64,000 nt of DNA. It comes from CAWGAJ01 sp963820545 (GTDB lineage Bacteria > Planctomycetota > Planctomycetia > Pirellulales > Thermoguttaceae). A model generated the notes under the pieces. The model was not told where the DNA came from. It saw only the letters and a list, made by a program, of their open reading frames with translations, and made no database searches. Shown piece by piece: positions 34,177 through 41,527 of this stretch (positions are counted from its first letter, which is position 1; each line of letters opens with the position of its first letter). The stretch spans positions 1,922,001-1,986,000 of the forward strand of contig CAWGAJ010000001.1 in NCBI GenBank assembly GCA_963820545.1, written 5' to 3'. The position numbers were made by a program, and so were the translations under genes.

Positions 34177-36015
34177 GTGTTGGCAGGAGTAGCGATAATC
34201 GTCGTAGCCGCCTTCATCGCTTACCTACCCTCTCTGAATGGCGGGTTCATCTGGGACGACAACCCGCTGCTGGCTAATAATCTGATTATCAAGGCCTCCG
34301 ATGGTCTGTACCGGATATGGTGCACTACCAAAACGATCGACTACTGGCCCGTGACCAATACCTCGTTCTGGATTGAATGGCGCCTGTGGGGAATGAACTC
34401 AACCGGCTATCACGTTACGAACCTGATCCTGCACACTCTCGAGGCGCTACTGATTTGGGTTATTTTGCGAAAACTGTCCATTCCCGGGGCCTTTTTTGCG
34501 GCGCTGATTTTTGCCGTGCATCCGGTGAACGTGGAGTCGGTGGCGTGGATCGCACAGCGGAAAAGCCTGCTGGCGATGTTGTTCTTCCTATTGTCGATCT
34601 TATGTTACTTAACGCACTTCTCAGTGAGTTGTAACGATAACGCCCAAGGTAGCAGGCGCACACCGTGCGCCGGTCCCGCACACGGAGTGAGCGGGCTACT
34701 TACAGGACGTTGGTACTGGCTAAGCCTGGCGGCGTTTGTCTTGGCGATGCTCAGCAAGGGCTCGGTGGCGGTCTTGCCGGTGCTGCTTTTGGGAATCGTC
34801 TGGTGGCTGCGACCATTGACGAGGCGGGACCTGGTGCGGATCGCGCCGTTTTTCCTGGTTGCCGGGGTGTTGGCGGGAGTAAACGTGTGGTTCCAAACGC
34901 GGGGTACGGGATATGTGATCCGGAGCGCCGATTTTACAGAACGCCTGTTGGGCGCAGGCAGTGTAGTGTGGTTCTACCTTTACAAAGCGCTTTTGCCGCT
35001 CGGCCTGGTTTTCGTTTATCCGCGGTGGCACATTCAGGCCGAAAATGTGCTGTGGTGGCTGCCGCTTATAGCAGTGTTGGCAGTTACAGCAATACTTTGG
35101 TGTTATCGAAAAAGATGGAGCCGGCCGCTCATGTTTGCCTGGGGTTTTTTCTGCGTGGCGCTGGCGCCGGTGATGGGTTTTACGGATGTGTACTATATGA
35201 AATACACCTTAGTGGCCGACCACTATCAGCACGTTGCCCTGATCGGCGTGATTGCTCTGGCGGCCGCGGGCTGGAGCCGCTGGCATCAGCAGGCGCAAGG
35301 ACCGGCCCGCTGGACTGCCCGCGCCACGGCGGTCGCGGCGGCGGGCGTTCTCACGCTATTTACCTGTCAGCAAAGTATGCTATATCGTGGCGAGATTACA
35401 CTATTTCAAGCAACACTGGGAAAAAATCCAGACTGTTGGCTGGCGCATACCAATCTGGGCCTCACATTGTTTGATGCAGGCCGACTGCCAGAGGCGATCG
35501 AACATTTCCACCAAGCGCTGCGGCTGGAGCCTAACGACGCCAAGGTTCACAACAACCTGGCCGTTGCCTTGGCCCAAGCAGGCCGGGCGCAGGAGGCAAT
35601 CGAACATTATCAACAAGCCTTGCACATCAATCCCAATTACCCCGAGGCCCACAATAACCTTGGTGCTTTATTGGCCGATAAAGGTCGGACTGAGGAAGCA
35701 ATAGAACATTACCGCCAGGCGCTGCGGTTCAAACCCAATTATCCTGAGGCCCACAACAACCTCGGAGACGCATTGATCAAAACAGGTTCGCCTCGGGAGG
35801 CAAGCGAACATTACCGGCAGGCCCTGCGCCTCAAACCAGACTCGGCCGAGACCTATTACAATTTGGCGTTGGCCTATGTTGAGATGCACCGATCAGCCGA
35901 GGCCATCGCCGCGGCCCAACAGGCCTGGGAGCTTGCCCGATCCAAAGGTCAGACGGCGCTGGCCAAAGAGATTGAAGATCGTTTGAATTCCTACCGCGCC
36001 AGCCTGTCGAAATAG
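34177..36015 (+). CDS. GT-C-like membrane protein with TPR repeats, paralogue 1
   Basis: A protein of about 612 residues with an N-terminal polytopic domain (about 10 helices) resembling TMTC-type GT-C glycosyltransferases and five C-terminal TPR repeats (ALRLEPNDAKVHNNLAVALA and similar). The first loop has GGFIWDDNPLLANN, with the DD typical of the fold, and later HPVNVESVAWIAQRK. The start is uncertain: TTG 34177 is in frame, but similarity to paralogue 2 extends upstream (SSALPL), and an ATG at 34094 is in another frame, so an N-terminal frameshift is likely. A 51-base palindromic element (34649-34699) is translated in frame in a loop. It probably glycosylates an exported protein or polysaccharide. 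Confidence 0.75.
   Translation: MLAGVAIIVVAAFIAYLPSLNGGFIWDDNPLLANNLIIKASDGLYRIWCTTKTIDYWPVTNTSFWIEWRLWGMNSTGYHVTNLILHTLEALLIWVILRKLSIPGAFFAALIFAVHPVNVESVAWIAQRKSLLAMLFFLLSILCYLTHFSVSCNDNAQGSRRTPCAGPAHGVSGLLTGRWYWLSLAAFVLAMLSKGSVAVLPVLLLGIVWWLRPLTRRDLVRIAPFFLVAGVLAGVNVWFQTRGTGYVIRSADFTERLLGAGSVVWFYLYKALLPLGLVFVYPRWHIQAENVLWWLPLIAVLAVTAILWCYRKRWSRPLMFAWGFFCVALAPVMGFTDVYYMKYTLVADHYQHVALIGVIALAAAGWSRWHQQAQGPARWTARATAVAAAGVLTLFTCQQSMLYRGEITLFQATLGKNPDCWLAHTNLGLTLFDAGRLPEAIEHFHQALRLEPNDAKVHNNLAVALAQAGRAQEAIEHYQQALHINPNYPEAHNNLGALLADKGRTEEAIEHYRQALRFKPNYPEAHNNLGDALIKTGSPREASEHYRQALRLKPDSAETYYNLALAYVEMHRSAEAIAAAQQAWELARSKGQTALAKEIEDRLNSYRASLSK
34649..34699 (+). repeat. In-frame 51-base palindromic element in paralogue 1
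   Basis: The outer arms GTAGC/GCTAC and inner arms GCGCACACCGTGCG and CGCACACGGAGTGAGC fold into one hairpin. Its length of 51 bases (17 codons) keeps the frame. It encodes SRRTPCAGPAHGVSGL between two membrane helices. Confidence 0.65.
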
Positions 36016-36049
36016 GGCTTGGGGATCAGGGCTTGGGACTTGGGGATTA

Positions 36050-36149
36050 AGAGCCTGTCCTAAAACCATTGGCGGAATAATAACTGTTGCATAAATACCC
36101 TCACCCTAGCCCTCTCCCAGAGGGAGAGGGGACTTTTAGGATAGGCTCT
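36050..36149. mobile_element. MITE-like element with 16-bp terminal inverted repeats
   Basis: AGAGCCTGTCCTAAAA (36050-36065) and TTTTAGGATAGGCTCT (36134-36149) are inverted copies with one mismatch. The 100-base element has no coding capacity and includes the CCCTCACCCTAGCCCTCTCC palindrome at 36098-36131. A related copy (one end plus core) is at 40104-40156, and the core recurs inside the SNF2 gene. Confidence 0.65.
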
Positions 36150-36220
36150 AAGTGCGATCTGAGCCAAAATAATGTAAAATTCAGATAAAACAAAACGTTT
36201 AGCTTTTTTTCGGCTTGTGC

Positions 36221-38245
36221 ATGCCTAAGTTTAAGAAATTTTTCAAGAAACATGCTTCTCAGGCCCAGCCGGGAACCTCTGTTTTATCGGCGCTGCCTCT
36301 TAGCCTATGGGGAGGAGTAGCGCTCATCGTTGTAGCCGTCTTTCTCGCTTACCTTCCCACACTGAGCGGCGGATTCCTCCTGGACGACGACGAGCTTCTG
36401 ACGAACAACAGCCTGATCAAGGCCGCGGACGGCTTGTACCGATTTTGGTGCACCACTGAAGCCGCCGACTACTGGCCGGTAACCAATACCTCGCTCTGGA
36501 TCGAGTGGCGACTCTGGGGGATTAATACCATTGGCTATCGCGTGACTAACCTGATCTTGCACATTGCCGAAGCCTTGCTGATTTGGATGATCTTGCGGAA
36601 GTTGTCCATCCCTGGGGCTTTTTTGGCAGCCATGATCTTCGCCGTGCATCCGGTGAACGTGGAGTCGGTCGCTTGGATCGCCCAGCGCAAAGGTCTGCTA
36701 GCGATGTTGTTCTTCCTCTTGTCGATGCTATGTTACTTAAGGCAATTATCAGTGAGTTGTAGCGATAACGTCCAAGGCAGCAGGCACATTCCGTGCGCCG
36801 GTCCCGCACACGGAGTGTGCGGTCTACTTATTGGACCTTGGTATTGGCTGAGTCTGGCGGCGTTTGTGTTGGCGATGCTTAGCAAGGGATCGGTGGCGAT
36901 CTTGCCGGTGTTGCTACTGGGTATCATCTGGTGGCGAGGGAAGGTTACAAGATGGGACCTAGCACGGGCCGCGCCTTTTTTTCTGGTTGCCGTGGCACTG
37001 GCTTGTGTGAACTTATGGTTCCAAACCCACGGCACGGGAAAAGTAGTGCGCAGCGCCGGTTTTGCCGAACGTCTGCTGGGGGCCGGCGGCGTGGTGTGGT
37101 TCTACCTTTATAAGGCGCTTTTACCGCTGAACTTGGTTTTCGTCTATCCGCAGTGGCACATTCAGACCGGCAATTTGCTCTGGTGGCTGCCGCTTGTGGC
37201 AGCCGTGGTCGTTACAGCAGTGCTCTGGCGGTATAGAGAAAGCTGGAGTCGGCCGCTCATGTTTGCCTGGGGATTTTTCTGCGTGTCGTTGGCGCCGGTG
37301 CTGGGCTTTACGGACGTGGGCTACATGAAATATTCACTGGTGGCCGACCATTATCAGCATCTTGCCATCATCGGCGTGATCGCGCTGGCGGCGGCGTGTT
37401 GGAGCGTATGGCATCAGCAGGCGCAAGGACTGGCCCGCGCGGCGGCGACTGCCACGGCAGTTGCAGTATTGGGCACTCTCACCTTGCTGACTTATCAGCA
37501 AGGTGAACTGTATCGTGACGCGATCACGCTATATCGAGCCACGCTGGAAAAAAATCCCGACTCTTGGCTGGCCCACTGCAACTTGGGTAACGCATTACTT
37601 CAAGCAGGTCGGCCGCAGGAGGCGATAAAATATTATGAGCAGACCCAACGGCTGAAGCCCGATGATCCCGAGGCCTATTACAACATGGGCAACGCACTGC
37701 TCGAAATAGGCCGGCCCCAGGAGGCGATCAAACATTACGAGCAGGCCCTGAGGCTGAAACCCGACTTAATCACGACCCGCAACAACCTGGGGATCGCACT
37801 GGTACAAACAGGTCGACATGAGGAGGCAATCAAACATTACGAGCAGGCCCTGCGCCTGAATCCTAATTACCCTGAGGCCCACTACAACCTGGGCAGTGCC
37901 TTGCTCCAAAGCGGCCGAATGCCAGAGGCCATAGATCAGTTCCAGCAAGTCCTGCGCTTGAAGCCCGATTTTGCTGAAGGCCACTTCGACATGGGAAAGG
38001 CATTATTCCAAACAGGGCGACCAGAGGAGGCAATCACCCACTTCAGGCAGGCGGTAAAACTCAAAGCCGACTATATCAAGGCCTACTATAATTTGGCGTT
38101 GGCCTATGCCGAGACGCACCAATCGGCTAAGGCCATCGCCGCGGCCCAGCAGGCCTGGGAACTTGCCCGATCCAAGGGGCAGACGGCACTGGCCAAGCAG
38201 ATTGAAGATTGGTTGAATTCCTACCGCGCCGGAGTGTCAGAATAG
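36221..38245 (+). CDS. GT-C-like membrane protein with TPR repeats, paralogue 2
   Basis: The tandem paralogue of the preceding gene, about 674 residues and colinear along its whole length. It starts MPKFKKFFKKHASQAQPG at ATG 36221 (a TTG two codons earlier is less likely), giving the basic N-terminus that paralogue 1 has lost. The GGFLLDDDELLTNN loop and HPVNVESVAWIAQRK are retained. The C-terminus holds six TPR units, one more than paralogue 1, and the final 45 residues are nearly identical in the two proteins. It carries the same 51-base palindromic insert at the same site, so the insertion predates the duplication. The MITE-like element lies between the paralogues. Confidence 0.8.
   Translation: MPKFKKFFKKHASQAQPGTSVLSALPLSLWGGVALIVVAVFLAYLPTLSGGFLLDDDELLTNNSLIKAADGLYRFWCTTEAADYWPVTNTSLWIEWRLWGINTIGYRVTNLILHIAEALLIWMILRKLSIPGAFLAAMIFAVHPVNVESVAWIAQRKGLLAMLFFLLSMLCYLRQLSVSCSDNVQGSRHIPCAGPAHGVCGLLIGPWYWLSLAAFVLAMLSKGSVAILPVLLLGIIWWRGKVTRWDLARAAPFFLVAVALACVNLWFQTHGTGKVVRSAGFAERLLGAGGVVWFYLYKALLPLNLVFVYPQWHIQTGNLLWWLPLVAAVVVTAVLWRYRESWSRPLMFAWGFFCVSLAPVLGFTDVGYMKYSLVADHYQHLAIIGVIALAAACWSVWHQQAQGLARAAATATAVAVLGTLTLLTYQQGELYRDAITLYRATLEKNPDSWLAHCNLGNALLQAGRPQEAIKYYEQTQRLKPDDPEAYYNMGNALLEIGRPQEAIKHYEQALRLKPDLITTRNNLGIALVQTGRHEEAIKHYEQALRLNPNYPEAHYNLGSALLQSGRMPEAIDQFQQVLRLKPDFAEGHFDMGKALFQTGRPEEAITHFRQAVKLKADYIKAYYNLALAYAETHQSAKAIAAAQQAWELARSKGQTALAKQIEDWLNSYRAGVSE
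36777..36827 (+). repeat. In-frame 51-base palindromic element in paralogue 2
   Basis: GCAGCAGGCACATTCCGTGC pairs with CGCACACGGAGTGTGC and the following GGTCTAC. It occupies the same position and has the same length as the element at 34649-34699, encoding SRHIPCAGPAHGVCGL. Confidence 0.65.
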
Positions 38246-38255
38246 AGATTGGGGA

Positions 38256-38699
38256 CTAGTAATTAGTGTCCAATAAAAGCGTGACCGGTCCCTCGTTAAC
38301 AAGTTCCACTTCCATGTGTTCGCGGAATCGGCCCGTGGCCACGGGAATTCCTTGCTCTGCTACGAATTTGACGAATTGTTGATAGAGTTTTTCAGCCACC
38401 TCCGGCGGGGCGGCTCGGTCGAAGCTGGGCCGGCGTCCTTTGCGGCAGTCGCCCAAAAGCGTGAATTGGCTTACCACCAGCATTGCGCCATCGACATCCC
38501 TTAGCGAGAGGTTCATTTTTTCCTGGAGATCTTCGAAAATCCGCAAGCCGGCGATTTTTTCGGCCAATTGACGCGCATCCGTCTCCGCATCGCCGGCGGC
38601 CACGCCCAAGAGCACGAGCATTCCTTTGCCGATCTCGCCGCAAACCTCTCCGGCGACCGTAACCTTGGCACGGCGGACTCGTTGAACGCAGGCTTTCAT
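38256..38699 (-). CDS. dtd: D-aminoacyl-tRNA deacylase
   Basis: Dtd removes D-amino acids (and Gly from tRNA-Ala) from mischarged tRNA. The 147-residue length is exactly that of the family. The diagnostic motifs are SQFTLLGDCRKGRRPSFD (the SQxT active-site element) and NEGPVTLLLDT (the GPxT element forming the cross-dimer chirality filter). The N-terminus MKACVQRVRRAKVTVAGEVC is also standard. It lies convergent with paralogue 2, ten bases from its stop, with only a GGGGACTAG-type repeat between. The spacer on its upstream side contains two hairpin repeats before pdxA. Confidence 0.95.
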   Translation of the reverse strand: MKACVQRVRRAKVTVAGEVCGEIGKGMLVLLGVAAGDAETDARQLAEKIAGLRIFEDLQEKMNLSLRDVDGAMLVVSQFTLLGDCRKGRRPSFDRAAPPEVAEKLYQQFVKFVAEQGIPVATGRFREHMEVELVNEGPVTLLLDTNY

Positions 38700-38810
38700 A
38701 ATGGCCTACAATAAGCCATGGGTGTTTTTGTTACAACTACCCCTTAGCCGATGTGCCAAAAAAACGTACAATTAATTGAGGATCGCGAAAAAATACACGA
38801 AACAAAATAT

Positions 38811-38902
38811 TTAGCCCCCGGTGAACAAACCGGGGGATAGTTAAAAGTTTAATATGCTTTACCCGCCGAGTATTACCCGCCGTGTATTCACGGCGGGCTA
38901 AA
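38811..38902. repeat. Pair of TTTAGCCC-type hairpin repeats
   Basis: CCCCCGGT GAACAA ACCGGGGG (38815-38836) is preceded by TTTAG. CCCGCCGTG TATT CACGGCGGG (38876-38897) is followed by CTAAATAAG. They resemble the GGGGCTAAA repeat family. They fill the dtd-pdxA spacer, end about 20 bases before the pdxA ATG and may shape its leader. Confidence 0.6.
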
Positions 38903-38922
38903 TAAGCATTTTTCAAGCGACG

Positions 38923-40089
38923 ATGAACGATCAACGACCTTTGCTTGCCTTGACCATGGGCGATCCGGCCGGTATTGGGCCGGAAATTATTGTCGGGGCC
39001 TGGACCGAAACCGTGGTGCACGAATGGTGCCGGCCCTTGGTGATTGGGCATCCCGAGATTCTTCGCCGGGCCGTATTGCTTTGGCAGCGGGGCGTGAAGA
39101 TCGAGGAGATCGACTGCCCGGCCGCGGCTCGGCCTTCTCCTGAAGTGATTCCTTGTCTGGCTTGCGGATCCGACGACGTGCTGGACGTTGCGCCCGGCAC
39201 GCTCGACGCCCGAGCAGGCCAGGCGGCTTATCAAGCGGTAGTCACGGGCGCCCGTCTGGCCTTGGAAGGGAAGGTCGATGCCATCACCACCGCGCCTTTG
39301 CAAAAAGAGGCCTTGCATCGCGCCGGTCACGACTACCCGGGACACACCGAGCTCTTGGCCCATCTCTGCGGCGTGGACGACTATGCCATGATGCTTTACC
39401 TGGGCCCCGACGATGAAGTGTTGGGCCCCTTTGGTTTGGCGGTGGTCCACGTCACCTTGCACACGGCGCTGCGAAATGTGTTTGGGCAGCTCACGCCGGA
39501 GGCCATTTTGGCCAAGGCCAGATTGGCCGATTGCTTTATGTCCAGACTGATGAATCCGGCGGGCGGAAAATCCTCACGGTCGCAGGCTAAAGGGGACAGT
39601 CCCATTTTCGCCGACCATGCAAGCATGGTGCCCGCGAAAATCGGGACAGTCCCCAAAAACCATCCTGCCAAATCCGGAAAAAACCGCCTTGCGGAACATC
39701 GACCGCGCATCGGAGTGTGTGCCTTAAATCCTCATGCCGGCGAAGGCGGTCTGTTCGGCGATGAAGAACGCACAATTATTCGTCCCGCCGTCCAGCGCGG
39801 AATAAGTGAAGGACTACTCTTGGACGGCCCTCTGCCCACCGATACCATCATGGTCCGCGCACGCGATGGCCGCTACGACGCCATAGTGGCCATGTACCAT
39901 GACCAGGGACACATTGCTTTGAAACTACTGGGGATGCATCGGGCGGTAAATGTCACCTTGGGACTGCCGATAATCCGCACCAGCGTGGCCCACGGCACGG
40001 CCTTTGACATTGCCTGGCAGCGCCGCGCCGAAACCGGCAGCCTGATCGAAGCCATCCGCGTGGCCAGCCAGTTGGCAGCAAAACACTAA
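38923..40089 (+). CDS. pdxA: 4-hydroxythreonine-4-phosphate dehydrogenase PdxA with internal insertion
   Basis: PdxA oxidises 4-phosphohydroxy-L-threonine in the DXP-dependent vitamin B6 pathway. Family motifs include LALTMGDPAGIGPEI at the N-terminus, TTAPLQKEALHRAG, GHTELLAHLCG (zinc-binding His), LNPHAGEGGLFGDEE and MYHDQGHIALKLLG (further metal His residues). At 388 residues it is about 55 longer than usual. The excess lies between FMSRLMNPAGG and RPRIGVCALNPHAG and includes a palindromic repeat (39592-39654) translated in frame. The insertion falls before the NPHAGE motif in what should be a surface loop, so activity is plausible. The cognate pdxJ is not in the window. Confidence 0.92.
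   Translation: MNDQRPLLALTMGDPAGIGPEIIVGAWTETVVHEWCRPLVIGHPEILRRAVLLWQRGVKIEEIDCPAAARPSPEVIPCLACGSDDVLDVAPGTLDARAGQAAYQAVVTGARLALEGKVDAITTAPLQKEALHRAGHDYPGHTELLAHLCGVDDYAMMLYLGPDDEVLGPFGLAVVHVTLHTALRNVFGQLTPEAILAKARLADCFMSRLMNPAGGKSSRSQAKGDSPIFADHASMVPAKIGTVPKNHPAKSGKNRLAEHRPRIGVCALNPHAGEGGLFGDEERTIIRPAVQRGISEGLLLDGPLPTDTIMVRARDGRYDAIVAMYHDQGHIALKLLGMHRAVNVTLGLPIIRTSVAHGTAFDIAWQRRAETGSLIEAIRVASQLAAKH
39592..39654 (+). repeat. In-frame 63-base palindromic element inside pdxA
   Basis: GGGGACAGTCCCATTTTCGC pairs with GCGAAAATCGGGACAGTCCC plus a final C, with two mismatches. The top carries a second small dyad, CCATGC AA GCATGG. Its length of 63 bases (21 codons) keeps the frame. It encodes GDSPIFADHASMVPAKIGTV. 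Confidence 0.75.
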
Positions 40090-40103
40090 GCAAAACTTGA
40101 GCT

Positions 40104-40156
40104 AAGAGTCTATCCAAAAAGTCCCCTCTCCCGCCGGGAGAGGGCTAGGGTGAGGG
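40104..40156 (-). repeat. Partial copy of the MITE-like repeat
   Basis: AAGAGTCTATCCAAAAAGTC, followed by CCCTCTCCC GCC GGGAGAGGG and CTAGGGTGAGGG, matches the reverse complement of the right end and core of the element at 36050-36149. It lies between the convergent ends of pdxA and rhaT. Confidence 0.6.
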
Positions 40157-40202
40157 CAAATAGGCATAATTCATATATTGCCGCTTACTTCTGATGCCCA
40201 TT

Positions 40203-41465
40203 CTATTCGTCTCTTTGTACTTCGATCTTGATAGGCTCGCCGCGAGGCTGGATGCACTTGACTTTTTGCTGAATCTTTAAGTCTTCCAACGTCGCGGGTT
40301 GCTTTTCAATGGTTACAATCGCATTATCAGGCGCCACAATCGTCTGCTCTTTACCTTCCTCCGTGAGAACTACGAGGTTGGATTTGTCGATTTTGGTAAT
40401 AACACCTTCAATAGTTTTAGGTTGTAAGTAGGTTCCGTACCCGATAATAATCAACGATGTCACGAGGATAATCAGGCTTGCGCCAAGCAGCGACTTTGTG
40501 CGCATGCTGACTCCTTTCCATTCCTTCATCATAATCCCCAGCAGCGTGCTGAAGATGATCATGCTGGACATGAAAACAGTCCATCCGGCAAAGGATAATT
40601 CACCGATCTTGGCGTCGGCGATCTTGTACAAGACGAATTGTGAACACCAAATGGCCCCCGCGGCCGAAGCAAATAAAAGATTGGCTAAAAGCGGAGTGCC
40701 GGACTTGATGTAATCACCGGTCGTACGATTAGTAATATTCAGGTACAGGCACCAGATGAACATAACCGTCAGGCCTCCCAGCAGCACAACAACCAGCACG
40801 GGTATGCCTTGCCATGTTTCCGAGGTGATGGGAGTGGTCGACAATGTGGCCTTTACTAGCTCTTTCCCGCTAGCCAATCCAAATGCCATGCCGGCGCTCA
40901 TAATTCCGGAAAAAATAGCCACAAGCATGCCTTTACCAAAGTTGAATTCAGCGACGGCGGCTTTTTTCTCCTCTTCGGAAAGTTCCCGTTCCTTGGACAT
41001 GCCCGCTGCCCCGGTAAATACGATCCCCACCAGCGCCACACAAATACCTATCAAAGTGGCAATCCCCCAGTTCGTTGACACGAGTGTTCCGAACTCGCCT
41101 TTGAATACCGGCGGAATGAGCGTCCCTGCCGAGGCGCATAATCCGCAGCCAATGGCCAAGCCAAGTCCCACTCCCAAGTAACGGATCATTAATCCCCAGG
41201 TCAGCCCTCCTACGCCCCACATCGCCCCAAAAATGTAACACCAGAACAAAGTCTTCAAGGAACTTGTCTGTAACACTGAGAGCACATTGGGCGAAACGAT
41301 AAATGCCAATGCCCACGGGACGATCAACAGTCCAACTAAGCTGTAGATCATCCAATAGCTTTCCCAGGCCCAGTTTTGAACCTTTTTGAAGGGCAGGTAA
41401 AAACAAGCGCCCGCGAGACCGCCGATTACATACAGCAAAATGCCGACGAGGGGATTTGCATCCAT
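40203..41465 (-). CDS. rhaT: L-rhamnose-proton symporter RhaT with C-terminal soluble domain
   Basis: RhaT imports L-rhamnose with protons across the inner membrane. Residues 1-345 give ten membrane helices and family segments such as VGILLYVIGGLAGACFYLPF, FGAMWGVGGLTWGLMIRYLG and GAIWCSQFVLYKIADAKIGE. The usual RhaT is about 344 residues; this one has 420. The extra 70 residues (IEGVITKIDKSNLVVLTEEG to KIQQKVKCIQPRGEPIKIEV) look like a small beta-barrel domain facing a soluble compartment, and I know no equivalent in RhaT. The gene follows rhaA by 62 bases on the same strand, so the two form an uptake and isomerisation operon. Confidence 0.9.
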   Translation of the reverse strand: MDANPLVGILLYVIGGLAGACFYLPFKKVQNWAWESYWMIYSLVGLLIVPWALAFIVSPNVLSVLQTSSLKTLFWCYIFGAMWGVGGLTWGLMIRYLGVGLGLAIGCGLCASAGTLIPPVFKGEFGTLVSTNWGIATLIGICVALVGIVFTGAAGMSKERELSEEEKKAAVAEFNFGKGMLVAIFSGIMSAGMAFGLASGKELVKATLSTTPITSETWQGIPVLVVVLLGGLTVMFIWCLYLNITNRTTGDYIKSGTPLLANLLFASAAGAIWCSQFVLYKIADAKIGELSFAGWTVFMSSMIIFSTLLGIMMKEWKGVSMRTKSLLGASLIILVTSLIIIGYGTYLQPKTIEGVITKIDKSNLVVLTEEGKEQTIVAPDNAIVTIEKQPATLEDLKIQQKVKCIQPRGEPIKIEVQRDE

Positions 41466-41527
41466 GATTGTTAATCCTTACCTGATGGAAATGTTTTGAC
41501 CAGAATTAATTTCTGTATTGTTGATTC

